A stretch of DNA of 64,000 bases from Acaryochloris sp. CCMEE 5410 (GCF_000238775.2 NZ_AFEJ02000005.1:1-64000); one strand, 5' to 3'; positions 19,498-28,848 are shown, counted from the first letter of the stretch. The notes: generated by a model not told the origin, from the letters alone. A program made the numbers and translations.

Positions 19498-20422
19498 GTG
19501 TTTGTGGTGGACGACAATTTTATCGGTAATAAACGGAATGCCAAAGTCTTTCTCAGGGCATTGATTCCTTGGATGGAGTCCCATCACTATCCCTTTATTC
19601 TTCTCACAGAAGCCTCACTCAACCTTGCCGAAGATGAGGAACTGATTGAGTTGATGGTAAATGCAGGTTTCACAATGGTATTCATGGGCATCGAAACCCC
19701 AGATACTGACAGTCTCGTGGGTATCCACAAGCTAAAGAATACCCGTCTTTCTCTCATTGAGTCTTGTCACAAAATCACTCGTAAAGGCATTCAAATTATG
19801 TCGGGCTTCATCATTGGTTTTGATAATGAACGCCCTGGTGCAGGCCAACGTATCGTTGATTTTATTGAGGAAACGGGCATCCCTCAATGTCAGTTTAGTT
19901 TGCTGCAAGTGCTGCAAAATACGGCAATGTGGAAACGTCTGCATGAGGAGGGTCGTCTCCGCAGTGGGAGCGTAGATACGTTTCATCAAGGTACAATCAT
20001 GAACTTCATTCCTACACGACCTGTGGAAGATATCACCGAGGAATATATTGATGCCTTTTGGCAGATTTATGAGCCCATGCCTTACCTCAAACGTACCTTA
20101 CGCCATATGATGATGATGAATGGGTGGTGCGGCAAAATACGACGTCGGATCACTACCATCGAACTGAGTGTATTTTTTAAATATTTGCTGGTGGCAGGGA
20201 ATTCTGCGTTCAACCCGCTTCCGCTTTTGGTGGCAGCAAATGACAATAGTTGTCCTAAAGCCCAGGCTCATCTTTGACTACCTGATTGCTTTGGGAGCTG
20301 GAGAACATTTCTTCTGCTTTCGGCATGAAGTGAAAGACCAATTAAGACAGCAACTAGCAGCACAGAAAGCGTCCCAACTCAATTCTCATAATGAGGGAGT
20401 TTTAGCGACTTCTCTGTGTTAA
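19498..20422 (+). pseudogene. B12-binding radical SAM protein, 5'-truncated and frameshifted
   Basis: The first bases read FVVDDNFIGNKRNAKVFLR, which is the middle of the radical-SAM barrel in this family, so the cobalamin-binding domain and the CxxxCxxC motif are missing. MGIETPDTDSLVGIHKLKN, MSGFIIGFDNERPGAGQRI and QNTAMWKRLHEEGRL follow. Near 20215 the frame shifts; the family's C-terminus (PRLIFDYLIALGAGEHFFCF) continues in the next frame to 20422. No active enzyme can be made. Confidence 0.8.
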
Positions 20423-20467
20423 CTAATCGAACCTTGTGGAAAATTTGACGTAGCTAATTGTAGATCA

Positions 20468-21142
20468 ATGGAAGAATTTACTTACTCCAAAATAGGTGAT
20501 TCGGTGATAGTTAAACCTGGTACGAAAGACCCCGATTTCAGCATTGAGATAGGTGGTTGGCAAGGTCGTGTGTCAGACGCCCCGTTTGATGAAGAAATTA
20601 TTGGTATCGAATGGGATAGTGAAACTTTAATGAACATGCCTTCATCCTTCATTGCAAAGTGTGAGCAACAAGGGTGGGGATGGGACCAAACTTATCTAGA
20701 TCCAAAAGACATTGAACCAACCACAGCACGCGATTCTCTAGAGGATGTAGAAAAAGCCTACCAACAAATACAAATCGAACATGCTTGGGACTTTCTGGGA
20801 CCAGAAGCAAAAGGTGTCAAGCAGGTCCTTGCTGGCATTGATCCTTACGATCAATGGAGTATGTTGAGCAAATGGGAACATCACCTCAGTAATGTTTTAA
20901 ATTTACCGTTTGAAGCGAAAGTAATAGATTTCCAGGAAGGATGCCCTTCAATGTCAAGAGAAAATCTTACTGTGCAAAATCTCGTTAAGGGCAATGTTAA
21001 GCAAGGTCTGCAAGTGATGGCCCATCGTAAAAGTCGTATTTATCAGTTGTCCCTTAGCAATTTAGAAGCCATTGATAGGGCATCATCAAATTACCAATAT
21101 TTAAGAGAATATGTTGTTTGGTTTACAAATAGGGGGTATTGA
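20468..21142 (+). CDS. Conserved hypothetical cyanobacterial protein
   Basis: 224 residues, soluble. The N-terminal ~85 residues (IGDSVIVKPGTKDPDFSIEI, GGWQGRVSDA, GIEWDSETLMNMP) look like an SH3-like small barrel also seen in other cyanobacterial unknowns. The rest is helical and includes a second barrel-like half. No catalytic motif is seen. It stands alone between broken genes yet appears intact. Confidence 0.55.
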   Translation: MEEFTYSKIGDSVIVKPGTKDPDFSIEIGGWQGRVSDAPFDEEIIGIEWDSETLMNMPSSFIAKCEQQGWGWDQTYLDPKDIEPTTARDSLEDVEKAYQQIQIEHAWDFLGPEAKGVKQVLAGIDPYDQWSMLSKWEHHLSNVLNLPFEAKVIDFQEGCPSMSRENLTVQNLVKGNVKQGLQVMAHRKSRIYQLSLSNLEAIDRASSNYQYLREYVVWFTNRGY

Positions 21143-21742
21143 AAGGCTGTTCAAATACCAAAATTCAACAGCTCATGTCACTTTGACGTTTGAAAGAGAA
21201 ATAAATCTGCTAAAAATCTTGGGTGATTTTATGGGTGATAGGTCTTAGTTCTTGAGAACTGGTAACAGTGTTGTCGCCTAGATTGACTTTATCCAATACA
21301 CCACTCATCACAATTACCAGAATAAAAATAGACCATCCACACACCATATTTTTTGAGGCTTGGGGTAGTTTGGGAGATCGCAATGGTTTGTACTCAAAAT
21401 TCATTTGTAATATGAGCATTCAAATTTTTTAGCTATATGTAGTATTTTTTATACTTAGATTTTTTTTTGAGCCACTATCAATTTCTTAAGAAAAAATTCT
21501 GAATCTCATTTTAATTTTGTACATAAATTAATTAGACTCAAGATTATGCTTATTGATGGTTTATATAGAGGCAATTGAGTTGCAATTGAATGCTCTTTGA
21601 TGCGAGGTAAACTAATAGAATTTTTATTCGGCAGGCCAATGGCCCATCATTGTTGTCAGAAAAAAGCTAGTGACATTAAGCTAGAAGGCAAGAAGCCGAT
21701 GACATCCATCGGAGAGAACTCCATTCATGGGCGATTACTCAG
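21143..21742. other. 600-bp AT-rich stretch with at most one tiny gene
   Basis: Mostly AT-rich, with A/T runs around 21425-21560. Only the doubtful 64-residue frame on the minus strand (21210-21404) is worth noting. The sequence becomes similar to the 18.0 kb gene at about 21743. Confidence 0.5.
21210..21404 (-). CDS. Possible small single-span membrane protein
   Basis: 64 residues with one hydrophobic segment (IFILVIVMSGVL) after a basic N-terminus (YKPLRSPKLPQASKN), an N-in topology pattern. There is no clear ribosome site and no recognisable family. It could equally be a chance frame or an N-terminal relic of a larger membrane protein. Confidence 0.3.
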   Translation of the reverse strand: MNFEYKPLRSPKLPQASKNMVCGWSIFILVIVMSGVLDKVNLGDNTVTSSQELRPITHKITQDF

Positions 21743-22069
21743 CAAACATTGCCCAAGGAGGAGTGTGAGTCGATCGTTGTGCTCAAGGACAAGGCATCGT
21801 TGCTGGGAGAGCTGGAGACTGAGTTAAGGGTTGAGCAACCTGATGAAGTCTTGCAAGTCTTGGAAGAAGAGGATGTTTTGGCATGGGTACATGCCATCTC
21901 AACGTACTTACAGGGGACATCTGGGATGGTGCCTTTGGTCGAGCTACAGCTATCACTTGTTCCTATCTGGCTAGGAATGCTACTCGGTGGATTTCAGTTT
22001 GAGCAGCGGGGTGGGTTTTACGATCAGACTGTCTGGATTGAAACGGATGCCTTGAACAGCCAGTCTTGA
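21743..22069 (+). pseudogene. Partial duplicate of the 17692-18357 gene (C-terminal half)
   Basis: From LPKEECESIVVLKDKASLLG to FEQRGGFYDQTVWIE the sequence is nearly identical to the C-terminal half of the gene at 17692-18357. It differs by a few substitutions and a short in-frame deletion at VELQLS. The N-terminal half and its start are absent. The similarity begins abruptly at about 21743, marking a duplication breakpoint. Confidence 0.8.
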
Positions 22070-22181
22070 TGACTTTCACCCTTTTTCGAAGGCCTCTGCA
22101 AGAAGCCGTACCTGGATAACTCGGATGAGATGCCAGTGATACACTCAATCAACGAATCAAATACGAATCACGGAGCAGCGG

Positions 22182-23102
22182 GTGACACAACAGGAGTCCA
22201 TTGACCATGATGGTCTGTTCAAAGAACTGATCGAGACGTTCTTTTGGGAATTCTTAGATTTGTTTTTACCCCAAGTCTTAGACTATGTGGAGCGTGGACC
22301 CGTCACGTTTTTGTATCAGGAAGTCTTCAGCAGTATTGGCGCGGAGGAGAAGCGTATCATTGACTTGCTGGCTCAAGTCCAGTTTCGAGGACAGGACAGC
22401 TACTTTCTATTTCACATAGAACCCCAATCGTCAGTTCAAGCGGACTTTGAGAAACGCATGTTCTACTACTTTGCACGATTGCATGAGAAATATGATTTGC
22501 CCATTTACCCAGTGGTGATTTTTTCTTATGACAGCCCCCAAAAGGAAGCAGACAATAGCTACAAAGTTGAGTTTCCCGATTTCCAGGTTCTGCAGTTCAA
22601 TTTTCGAGACATTCAACTGAATCGTTTGAACTGGAGAGATTTTCTGAAACGGGATAATCCTGTGGCGTCGGCATTAATGGCCAAGATGCAGATTGCTAAA
22701 GAGGATCGGCCACGAGTCAAAGTGGAGTGTTTGAGGATGCTGGCTACCTTGCAGCTTGATCCAGCTAGAACAGAGTTCATTTCTCAATTTATCGACACGT
22801 ATCTCCGACTAGAAGCAAACGAGGAGCAACGCTTTCAAATAGAAATTGATACATTAGAATTAGGAGAACGAGAAGCCATCATGCAAACTTTGACTAGCTG
22901 GGAAGAAAGGGGTTGGCAAAAAGGAGAGGTGAGTATTGTTCTACGTCAACTTAATCGGAAGTTTAATCAGCTTTCTCCCGAAATGGAAACTCAAATTCAA
23001 TCCTTAGAGGTTGATCAACTTGAATCACTGAGCGAAGCACTTTTGGAATTCGAGAGCTTAGATGATTTGAATGCTTGGTTGCAAAATTTGGAGAATTCCT
23101 AA
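22182..23102 (+). CDS. Rpn-family PD-(D/E)XK nuclease with DUF4351 C-terminus
   Basis: 306 residues from GTG 22182. The N-terminal nuclease-like domain (HDGLFKELIETFFWEFLDLF; RIIDLLAQVQFRGQDSYFLF; HIEPQSSVQADFEKRMFYY) matches the Rpn/transposase_31 group, recombination-promoting nucleases related to PD-(D/E)XK enzymes. The C-terminal helical hairpin (VLRQLNRKFNQLSPEMETQI and LSEALLEFESLDDLNAWL) is DUF4351. The family is widely multiplied in cyanobacteria. It appears complete. Confidence 0.82.
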   Translation: MTQQESIDHDGLFKELIETFFWEFLDLFLPQVLDYVERGPVTFLYQEVFSSIGAEEKRIIDLLAQVQFRGQDSYFLFHIEPQSSVQADFEKRMFYYFARLHEKYDLPIYPVVIFSYDSPQKEADNSYKVEFPDFQVLQFNFRDIQLNRLNWRDFLKRDNPVASALMAKMQIAKEDRPRVKVECLRMLATLQLDPARTEFISQFIDTYLRLEANEEQRFQIEIDTLELGEREAIMQTLTSWEERGWQKGEVSIVLRQLNRKFNQLSPEMETQIQSLEVDQLESLSEALLEFESLDDLNAWLQNLENS

Positions 23103-23211
23103 ATTAGCTCTGGGTAACTGGTTATGTTAGGTGTGTGTCGCTATTAACCAAGGCTTCACACAGATCAAGATACAATTTTTTGGTTATCACCTTATTCAAT
23201 TGAATAGAGAT

Positions 23212-24324
23212 ATGACAGCAACAGGAACATCCCCGACATTACTCAGCAGTTTCAATCTTCATAATTTGCCGCTTTCCAATCGGATAGTCATGGCTCCTAT
23301 GACAAGATCGCGAGCTGGGGAAGAAATGTTGGCGAATGCAATGATGGCTGAATACTACGCTCAACGGGCATCAACAGGCTTGATTGTCACAGAAGGAACC
23401 TTTATCTCAGACCAAGCCATCGGTTGGCAGCATGTCCCTGGAATTTACACCCAAGAGCAAACCCAAGCTTGGCAAGTAGTAACTAAAGCTGTTCATGAAA
23501 AAGGGGGTAAGATTTTTCTGCAACTTTGGCATTGTGGGCGAGCTTCTCACAGCAGCTTTCATCAGGATCATCAGCTTCCTGTAGCCCCCTCAGCTATCAA
23601 ACTTGAGGGGGACTCAATTCATACCCCACTAGGCAAGCAGCCCTATGAAACCCCACGTGCTTTAAGTACCGATGAGATTCCACTGGTTGTTGAGGATTAT
23701 CGACAAGCTGCTATCAATGCCAAAACGGCTGGCTTTGACGGTGTGGAAATTCACAGTGCCAACGGTTATCTGCTCGATAGCTTCCTGCAAAGTAAAACTA
23801 ATCAACGCCAAGATCGTTACGGTGGAACTTTGGAGAATCGCTATCGATTTCTAAAGGAAGTCGTAGAGGCAATTTCCCAAGTCTGGCCAACTCACCGCAT
23901 CGGTGTGCGGCTTTCGCCGAATGGCGTCTTTAACGACATGGGGTCACCAGACTATCGTGAAACTTTCTTGTATGTAGCTCAGCAGTTAAATGCCTTTGAT
24001 CTAGCTTATCTCCACATACTAGACGGTCTGGCCTTTGGATTCCATGAGTTAGGTGAACCCATGCAATTATCAGAATTCAGGTCTGTCTATAACGGAACCA
24101 TCATTGGCAATTGTGGTTACAGTCAAGAGGATGCAGACGATAGAATTTCGAACGGTAACGCTGACTTAATCGCTTTTGGCCGACCGTTCATCAGCAATCC
24201 AGATCTAGTGGAACGTTTCACAAACGGCTGGCCCTTAAACCCACCTGCAGAGCAGAGTATTTGGTATTCATTCGAGAGGGAAGGATACACAGACTTCCCA
24301 ATCTATTCAGAATCCCAAGCCTAA
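23212..24324 (+). CDS. Old-yellow-enzyme family NADH:flavin oxidoreductase (NemA-like)
   Basis: 370 residues, TIM barrel binding FMN. Seen motifs: NRIVMAPMTRSRA (substrate-side loop), FLQLWHCGRASHSSF, GFDGVEIHSANGYLLDSFLQ, the catalytic NxxxxDRYGGTLENRYRFL and the phosphate-binding IAFGRPFISNPDL. These enzymes reduce activated C=C bonds, nitro-compounds or N-ethylmaleimide with NAD(P)H. ATG 23212 follows two in-frame upstream options without ribosome sites. It stands alone and seems intact. Confidence 0.9.
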   Translation: MTATGTSPTLLSSFNLHNLPLSNRIVMAPMTRSRAGEEMLANAMMAEYYAQRASTGLIVTEGTFISDQAIGWQHVPGIYTQEQTQAWQVVTKAVHEKGGKIFLQLWHCGRASHSSFHQDHQLPVAPSAIKLEGDSIHTPLGKQPYETPRALSTDEIPLVVEDYRQAAINAKTAGFDGVEIHSANGYLLDSFLQSKTNQRQDRYGGTLENRYRFLKEVVEAISQVWPTHRIGVRLSPNGVFNDMGSPDYRETFLYVAQQLNAFDLAYLHILDGLAFGFHELGEPMQLSEFRSVYNGTIIGNCGYSQEDADDRISNGNADLIAFGRPFISNPDLVERFTNGWPLNPPAEQSIWYSFEREGYTDFPIYSESQA

Positions 24325-24467
24325 ACCACCTAATTCAGGATTTTCTACAATTGACTGATATCAATCGAGATTCTCTGTTTTTTGTTTATAAAAAAACGAC
24401 TCAACACCATCAAAGCGCCAGGGAACTGCGATGTTTGACGGGCCTGTGACTTTTGACAATTTCAAAC

Positions 24468-25451
24468 TTAGCGCTCCCAGCCATTAATCATCCTGGTTAT
24501 TTCCGCGATCTTGAATTCATTCCCTTGTTCTGACTTGTGCCAGAGCTCAAACCGTGCTTCGTATTTGTTGCTCCAATCTCCTTCATAGACCGTTACCTCA
24601 GCATTGTATGGAAAGAATGTCTCACCAGAATCCGACCAACCAACATAGCGCGTCGAGCGAGACGTCAGTTGTTCCTCAGATAAGCGTTGTCCGGTTTCTA
24701 CGTCATAGACCCTTGTGTAGACATATCCGGGAGTGGTTGGGTTAATAGCTCCGTTGAGCAAATATATTCCCGGCTGCATTCCGTCGGAAACCTTGAAGTG
24801 TGGGGAATTCGGGCGCTTACCTGGGTAACGCGATTCGACAGGCATTAAACCTGTTGTTTTGATTTCGTCTTGATGTTTCAGAACATCTGTTAATTCAGCG
24901 AATACCTCGGCTATTGCATTCTGTGTAAACTTTCGGGCAATCTCAGGTGCTTGGTCATAGATTTCGAGGTATAAGCGATCGCCTTCAATAATGACGTAGG
25001 ATGTGTTGCCGGGGTTACCTTCATGAGCACCTTCAACAATCACAGCCACATCGTCAGACCCTGCAATTGCTCGCGTTATATTGCCGCGATCCCGTCCTAT
25101 TCCGTATGGCTCTTCGAAGGCAATTAGCACACGGGTCTGGTGCACGGAATCGTCATCATCGTTGCTATAAAAGCCATTGAGGGTCGTTTTATATTCACCC
25201 ATGACCTTTTCCCGCCTTACTGCATATTTGATTCCACGTTTCTGACGAATCTCCCATCTGGAGTTACCAGCTAGATACCGAAACAGGATGGATCGGGACT
25301 CGGTGTCAAAGCTTGCCATTGGTTCGGCAGAGATATTAATACGCACCTCGTCTGACCGCGACAGATGCCCCCCATAGCTTGAACCGATCAGACTACAAGC
25401 AGGAAGCAACGAAATCAACAAAGCGGTGAAGATGGAAATGTTGTGATTCAT
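24468..25451 (-). CDS. Predicted lipoprotein of unknown function
   Basis: 327 residues. A signal peptide with lipobox SLLPAC(S) predicts lipid anchoring. The mature part is beta-rich, with two repeated-looking halves: ESRSILFRYLAGNSRWEIRQ and YVYTRVYDVETGQRLSEEQL. A DDDD patch sits in the loop near residue 97. No family recognised. No neighbour on the same strand within 300 bases; probably transcribed alone. Confidence 0.6.
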   Translation of the reverse strand: MNHNISIFTALLISLLPACSLIGSSYGGHLSRSDEVRINISAEPMASFDTESRSILFRYLAGNSRWEIRQKRGIKYAVRREKVMGEYKTTLNGFYSNDDDDSVHQTRVLIAFEEPYGIGRDRGNITRAIAGSDDVAVIVEGAHEGNPGNTSYVIIEGDRLYLEIYDQAPEIARKFTQNAIAEVFAELTDVLKHQDEIKTTGLMPVESRYPGKRPNSPHFKVSDGMQPGIYLLNGAINPTTPGYVYTRVYDVETGQRLSEEQLTSRSTRYVGWSDSGETFFPYNAEVTVYEGDWSNKYEARFELWHKSEQGNEFKIAEITRMINGWER

Positions 25452-25935
25452 CTAACTAGCTAAGTTTAAGTAGACCGAAACTTCCCACTATCATGTAATA
25501 AAGTGGCAGCTTGTCTACCTCTCAAATCCAAGCCTTTTCTACATTAGCATCACGACATAAAGACTCAGTATTAATGGAAATTCACCGAGTTAGCGTTCAT
25601 AAGGTCTGGGTTAAGGCAACTTAATAAGTATTATCTTTTTGCTTTTTAATACCTGCCATAGCCAATTGCTAGAAAGACTAAATATCTGTAGATTACAGCT
25701 TTTATACGAACAATCGAACTTCTTGAAATTAATAAATCAATATCAAATGGCTAAAACAATTTACATCTATCCCAGACCTAATAAACGCTTACATTTTTTT
25801 TCTAGGCTCAAACAGAGAGAGGTATTTTGGAAGAACCACCAAAAGTGACGAGTCGGGTAGAGAGGACTTGACTGACAGCATGATCCAAGAGCCCAACCAA
25901 GCGAAAAGAAACAGGTTTCTCGCTCTCTGGAGCCT
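25452..25935. other. Gene-free stretch upstream of an ISAzo13 relic
   Basis: About 480 bases with only chance frames (one of 69 codons at 25639-25848 on the plus strand has no recognisable family). It probably contains the promoter of the lipoprotein gene and the truncation boundary of the ISAzo13 relic near 25935. Confidence 0.5.
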
Positions 25936-26728
25936 GATCAGTCCTGGAGATTATCGACCATAAAATCGCTCGTTTTGTGAGAATGGCCAAAAATGATGTG
26001 TAACGTATCGGTGTCCTCCTCTAGGATGCCGCAGGGAATATATTTTGGCCCACTCCCCATATCGTGATCACAGGCTTTCGTTGGGGTTCGAGTCTTGCCC
26101 CGACGAGAGGACTCCCCTAGTTCAACTGTGGCTTTGCAATCGATGCTCAATCGTTTGACGGTACCGTCATGGTCTTTCAGGTCTTTGTGTTTGAGGTTGG
26201 CAAAGATGGCATCGGTTTCCGGCAGTTTTTTTGGGGTTTAGCTTTGAGGACAGGGCGAAGTCGATAGCCTAACCGATTCAAGACGACGGCCATGGTACTC
26301 TTTGCCGGTACAGACTTGGGGGGAAATCCTTGCGCTTTCAAGTGGGTGATAGCGGCAGCTGCTGTTAAGCGGGTATAGGCAGTTGAGCTGGAAAAGGTGG
26401 GGTCTTGTTGGCAATGAGCTTCTGCAAGCTCCCGTAAGGCGGCTGCGACCTCTGGGTGAAGGTCTTCCCAACGCTTCCTGCCACAGAAACCCGACTGAGC
26501 ACCTACACAAATCATGCCTGTTCGCTTCTCACCTAAACCTGTTGCCACCGTATTTCGACCCCAGCCAAAGATAATTTCTGTGAGATTGGGGTTCCCGTCA
26601 CAGTATTTGAGGGCGATGTCTGCCTGGAAAGCCCGGCGGCGGGCTCCTGTCATTTTCGAGGAGGCAAATTTCAGATCTTCAAGTTGATTCCAGGTTAATT
26701 GGTCACGCATGCTCAGAGTTAGATTCAA
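25936..26728 (-). pseudogene. ISAzo13-family transposase, frameshifted and 3'-truncated
   Basis: ATG 26728 opens DQLTWNQLEDLKFASSKMTG and then FGWGRNTVATGLGEKRTGM, the ISAzo13 signature. After RPVLKAKPQKN the frame is lost at an A7 run (26226-26232). The continuation in the next frame reads TDAIFANLKHKDLKDHDGTV, LSIDCKATVELGESSRRGK, KACDHDMG and TSDFMVDNL, then stops. The last third of the transposase is absent. A copy of the TCTTGTCCTC repeat lies ~150 bases upstream of the start. Confidence 0.85.
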
Positions 26729-27008
26729 TGCATCACTATTACATTCTGTGGTCAGAAGTATGTGAGGTCTTTCCTAGAAATCGCCTTATGTTGGCGAAAA
26801 CTTACGTAAAAAATTGACAATATCTCAACGTAATCGAATAACCCCCAAACATGTGGTTTTAAACAAAAGTTGAGTCTTGTCCTCTTTTGGTGATCTGAGA
26901 TGGGAGGTAGGGTAAATAACGACCAAGCTCACCGGACACAGTTAGTCTCTGCAACCTGGGCGACCAATTTAGTATGTTCCGGTACGGCGACTTGTTTTAC
27001 AGCGCAAC
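26729..27008. other. IS5'-flank with a terminal-repeat motif
   Basis: No gene. It contains the TCTTGTCCTCTTTTGGTGAT motif at 26875-26895, about 150 bases upstream of the ISAzo13 transposase start and oriented the same way as the 2981 copy. It may be the outer end of the insertion that brought in the relic. Confidence 0.5.
26875..26895 (+). repeat. Solo copy of the TCTTGTCCTC terminal repeat
   Basis: All 21 bases match the terminal inverted repeat of the 2981-3146 element. No second arm is found nearby, so this is a single end, either of the ISAzo13 relic or of a decayed MITE. Confidence 0.6.
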
Positions 27009-27338
27009 TTACGAGAGTGATTCTCGCAACAATGCTAACTTCTCTGGCAACATCCTGTAGTAGATCCATGTTCCTCGTCGCTCCCGCTCCAGCAAACCTA
27101 CCTTATACATCACCTTGAGATGATGACTCACGGTTGGTTGCGACAGTCCTAATGGCTCTGCTAACTCACACGCACAAACCTCTCCATTTGGCTGCGCTGC
27201 AATCAAACTAAGCATTCGCAACCGTGCAGGTTCACCTAAAACGCGAAAAGCAACAGCGAGGTGAGTCGCCTCATCTAGTGTCAGACGACCCGCCAGTAAA
27301 GAGGAGCAGCAAGATACAGCAGGTTTAGATAACTTCAT
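27009..27338 (-). CDS. arsR: ArsR/SmtB-family metalloregulator
   Basis: 109 residues from ATG 27338; the longer frame to 27362 starts with a weak codon inside the operator. Winged helix-turn-helix with FRVLGEPARLRMLSLIAAQP, VCACELAEPLGLSQPTVSHH and LLERERRGTWIYYRM. The CAC in the VCACELAE segment and the N-terminal CC pair may bind As(III). It is divergent from an arsI-like gene, with palindromes between. It should repress both genes until arsenical binds. Confidence 0.87.
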   Translation of the reverse strand: MKLSKPAVSCCSSLLAGRLTLDEATHLAVAFRVLGEPARLRMLSLIAAQPNGEVCACELAEPLGLSQPTVSHHLKVMYKVGLLERERRGTWIYYRMLPEKLALLRESLS

Positions 27339-27345
27339 GCCTCTT

Positions 27346-27410
27346 ATATTGACATATATCAATATAGCTTGCCAGAATATTGATGGATTTAAATATTGAT
27401 ATTTATCAAT
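27346..27410. promoter_or_regulatory. Two ArsR-type palindromic operators in the divergent promoter
   Basis: ATATTGACATATATCAATAT at 27346-27365 and ATTGATATTTATCAAT at 27395-27410 share the half-sites ATTGA/TCAAT. One lies next to the arsR start, the other just upstream of the AGGAGG ribosome site of the arsI-like gene. The spacing fits one ArsR dimer per promoter. Confidence 0.7.
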
Positions 27411-27427
27411 ACGAGGAGGCTCGAATT

Positions 27428-27841
27428 ATGTCTCGTGTTCAATTGGCTCTCAACGTTAGTAATATCGACTCTGCTGTTGATTTCTACAGCAAGTTATTTG
27501 CGACTGAGCCAGCAAAACGTCGTCAAGGCTATGCTAACTTCGCCATCGCTGAACCACCCTTGAAGCTAGTGCTGATTGAAAACCCTGAAGCAGTAGACAA
27601 GTTAAATCACCTGGGAATTGAGGTAGAGTCGCCTGAACAGGTTATACACGCCAGCGATCGCCTTCAGCAAACTGACTTATCCGTGACGCCTCAAACCCAA
27701 TCTACTTGCTGCTACGCTTTGCAAGACAAAGTTTGGGTGAAAGATCCAGACGGTGCTGACTGGGAAGTCTATGCTGTTTTGGAGGATTCTGCAACCTTTG
27801 GCATATCTCAGAAAACTGCATCGCCAGTTTGTTGCTCGTAG
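27428..27841 (+). CDS. arsI: ArsI-like C-As lyase / CadI-type vicinal oxygen chelate protein
   Basis: 137 residues from ATG 27428, with a strong GAGGAGG site. VOC (glyoxalase-like) fold: VQLALNVSNIDSAVDFYSKL, metal-ligand His in KLNHLGIEVES, the vicinal CC in TQSTCCYALQDKVWV and metal-ligand Glu in DGADWEVYAVLE. ArsI uses Fe(II) and oxygen to cleave methyl or aryl groups from trivalent organoarsenicals. The vicinal Cys pair and the C-terminal VCCS fit this better than a generic glyoxalase. Divergent from arsR. Confidence 0.82.
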   Translation: MSRVQLALNVSNIDSAVDFYSKLFATEPAKRRQGYANFAIAEPPLKLVLIENPEAVDKLNHLGIEVESPEQVIHASDRLQQTDLSVTPQTQSTCCYALQDKVWVKDPDGADWEVYAVLEDSATFGISQKTASPVCCS

Positions 27842-27937
27842 CTTGCTGATTGTGTGGTTTGGAGCGCATCTTCGCACAAAATTGCTGCCACACAAATAAG
27901 CTTCAAACCACTGCCCCGACTAATAACCCAAGCCGGG

Positions 27938-28029
27938 TCTTGTCCTCTTTGCATATTCTCACTTTCTTCGACACCCCTTTGTAGGGCAACTTCTTTTAAT
28001 GAAACAGAAAAATGTGTTGTAATTCTGCT
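27938..28029 (+). repeat. Degraded copy of the MITE-like repeat
   Basis: TCTTGTCCTCTTT (27938-27950) matches the start of the terminal repeat, and 28005-28029 (CAGAAAAATGTGTTGTAATT...) matches the internal part of the 2981-3146 element. In that element the two parts are adjacent; here they are ~55 bases apart. It is either a related element with extra sequence or two fused remnants. No gene lies in 27842-28131. Confidence 0.55.
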
Positions 28030-28131
28030 TACAAAAACTGTCCTCGTTCTCTTCATCGCAACTACTATTGCCGTTATTCTTGGAAATGGTCAGCGTCTCT
28101 ACCTCGCTTCGTAATCCATCAAGTCAGGAGA

Positions 28132-28848
28132 TTATTCGCATTTCAGTGTATAACCTACCCCTCGAACCGTATGGATGAGTTCATATCCTAATTGATCGGC
28201 TTTGAGCTTATTCCGTAGGCGAGACACATGGACATCAACTACTCGCGAGTCAACGATGCTCCCAGTACTATATCCCCACACTTTCTCTAACAGCTCTTGA
28301 CGAGAAACTACTGCTCCTGGGGTACTAGCCAATAGTTCTAACAGACTAAATTCCATGTGGGTTAGTATGATACGTTCTTGTCCTCTGAATACCTTCCGCT
28401 TGTTGGTGTCAATCCGGAGTGAACCGATGTTTATCACTCCGGTCACTCGATAATTAAAAGGTTTTAGAGAACCCATTCGGCGTATGATGCATCGCACTCG
28501 AGATTCTAGTTCCTTAGGTGAAAAGGGCTTGACCATGTAATCATCCGCACCCATTTCTAAGCCGGTAATCCGATCTCTTACCTCAGAAAGTGCCGTCAGC
28601 ATAATGATCGGAACTCTCGAGGTCTTGCGGATGGCCCGACAGACACCATATCCATCCAGCCTGGGCATCATCACATCCAGAACAATCAAATCAGGGTGTT
28701 GACGATCAAAGATTTCTAGTGCTTCTACACCATCAGCAGCAGTGAAGACCTGATAGCCCATCATGGATAGTCTAGTGTCTAAAATTCGTCGAATCGGCCC
28801 TTCATCATCAACTACCAAGATAGAATGCTGCTCATTGCTCTGATTATT
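28132..28848 (-). CDS. OmpR-family response regulator, RpaB/Ycf27-like
   Basis: 238 residues from ATG 28848. The receiver domain has the acidic pair VVDDEG, the phospho-acceptor Asp in LIVLDVMMPRLDGYGVCRAI and Lys in YMVKPFSPKEL. The winged-helix output domain reads RIILTHMEFSLLELLASTPG and VVDVHVSRLRNKLKAD. The IGSLRIDTNKRKVFRG linker resembles RpaB/Ycf27, the essential cyanobacterial regulator of high-light genes, but the identity looks lower than an orthologue's. No histidine kinase gene is nearby, so the cognate kinase must be elsewhere. Confidence 0.82.
   Translation of the reverse strand, partial: NNQSNEQHSILVVDDEGPIRRILDTRLSMMGYQVFTAADGVEALEIFDRQHPDLIVLDVMMPRLDGYGVCRAIRKTSRVPIIMLTALSEVRDRITGLEMGADDYMVKPFSPKELESRVRCIIRRMGSLKPFNYRVTGVINIGSLRIDTNKRKVFRGQERIILTHMEFSLLELLASTPGAVVSRQELLEKVWGYSTGSIVDSRVVDVHVSRLRNKLKADQLGYELIHTVRGVGYTLKCE

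Noticed and set aside
21597-21827. 76-codon plus-strand frame overlapping the duplicated gene
   Set aside because: It reads through the duplication breakpoint in a different frame from the conserved protein and has no coherent composition.
25639-25848. 69-codon plus-strand frame
   Set aside because: AT-rich, no ribosome site, no recognisable domain; likely chance.
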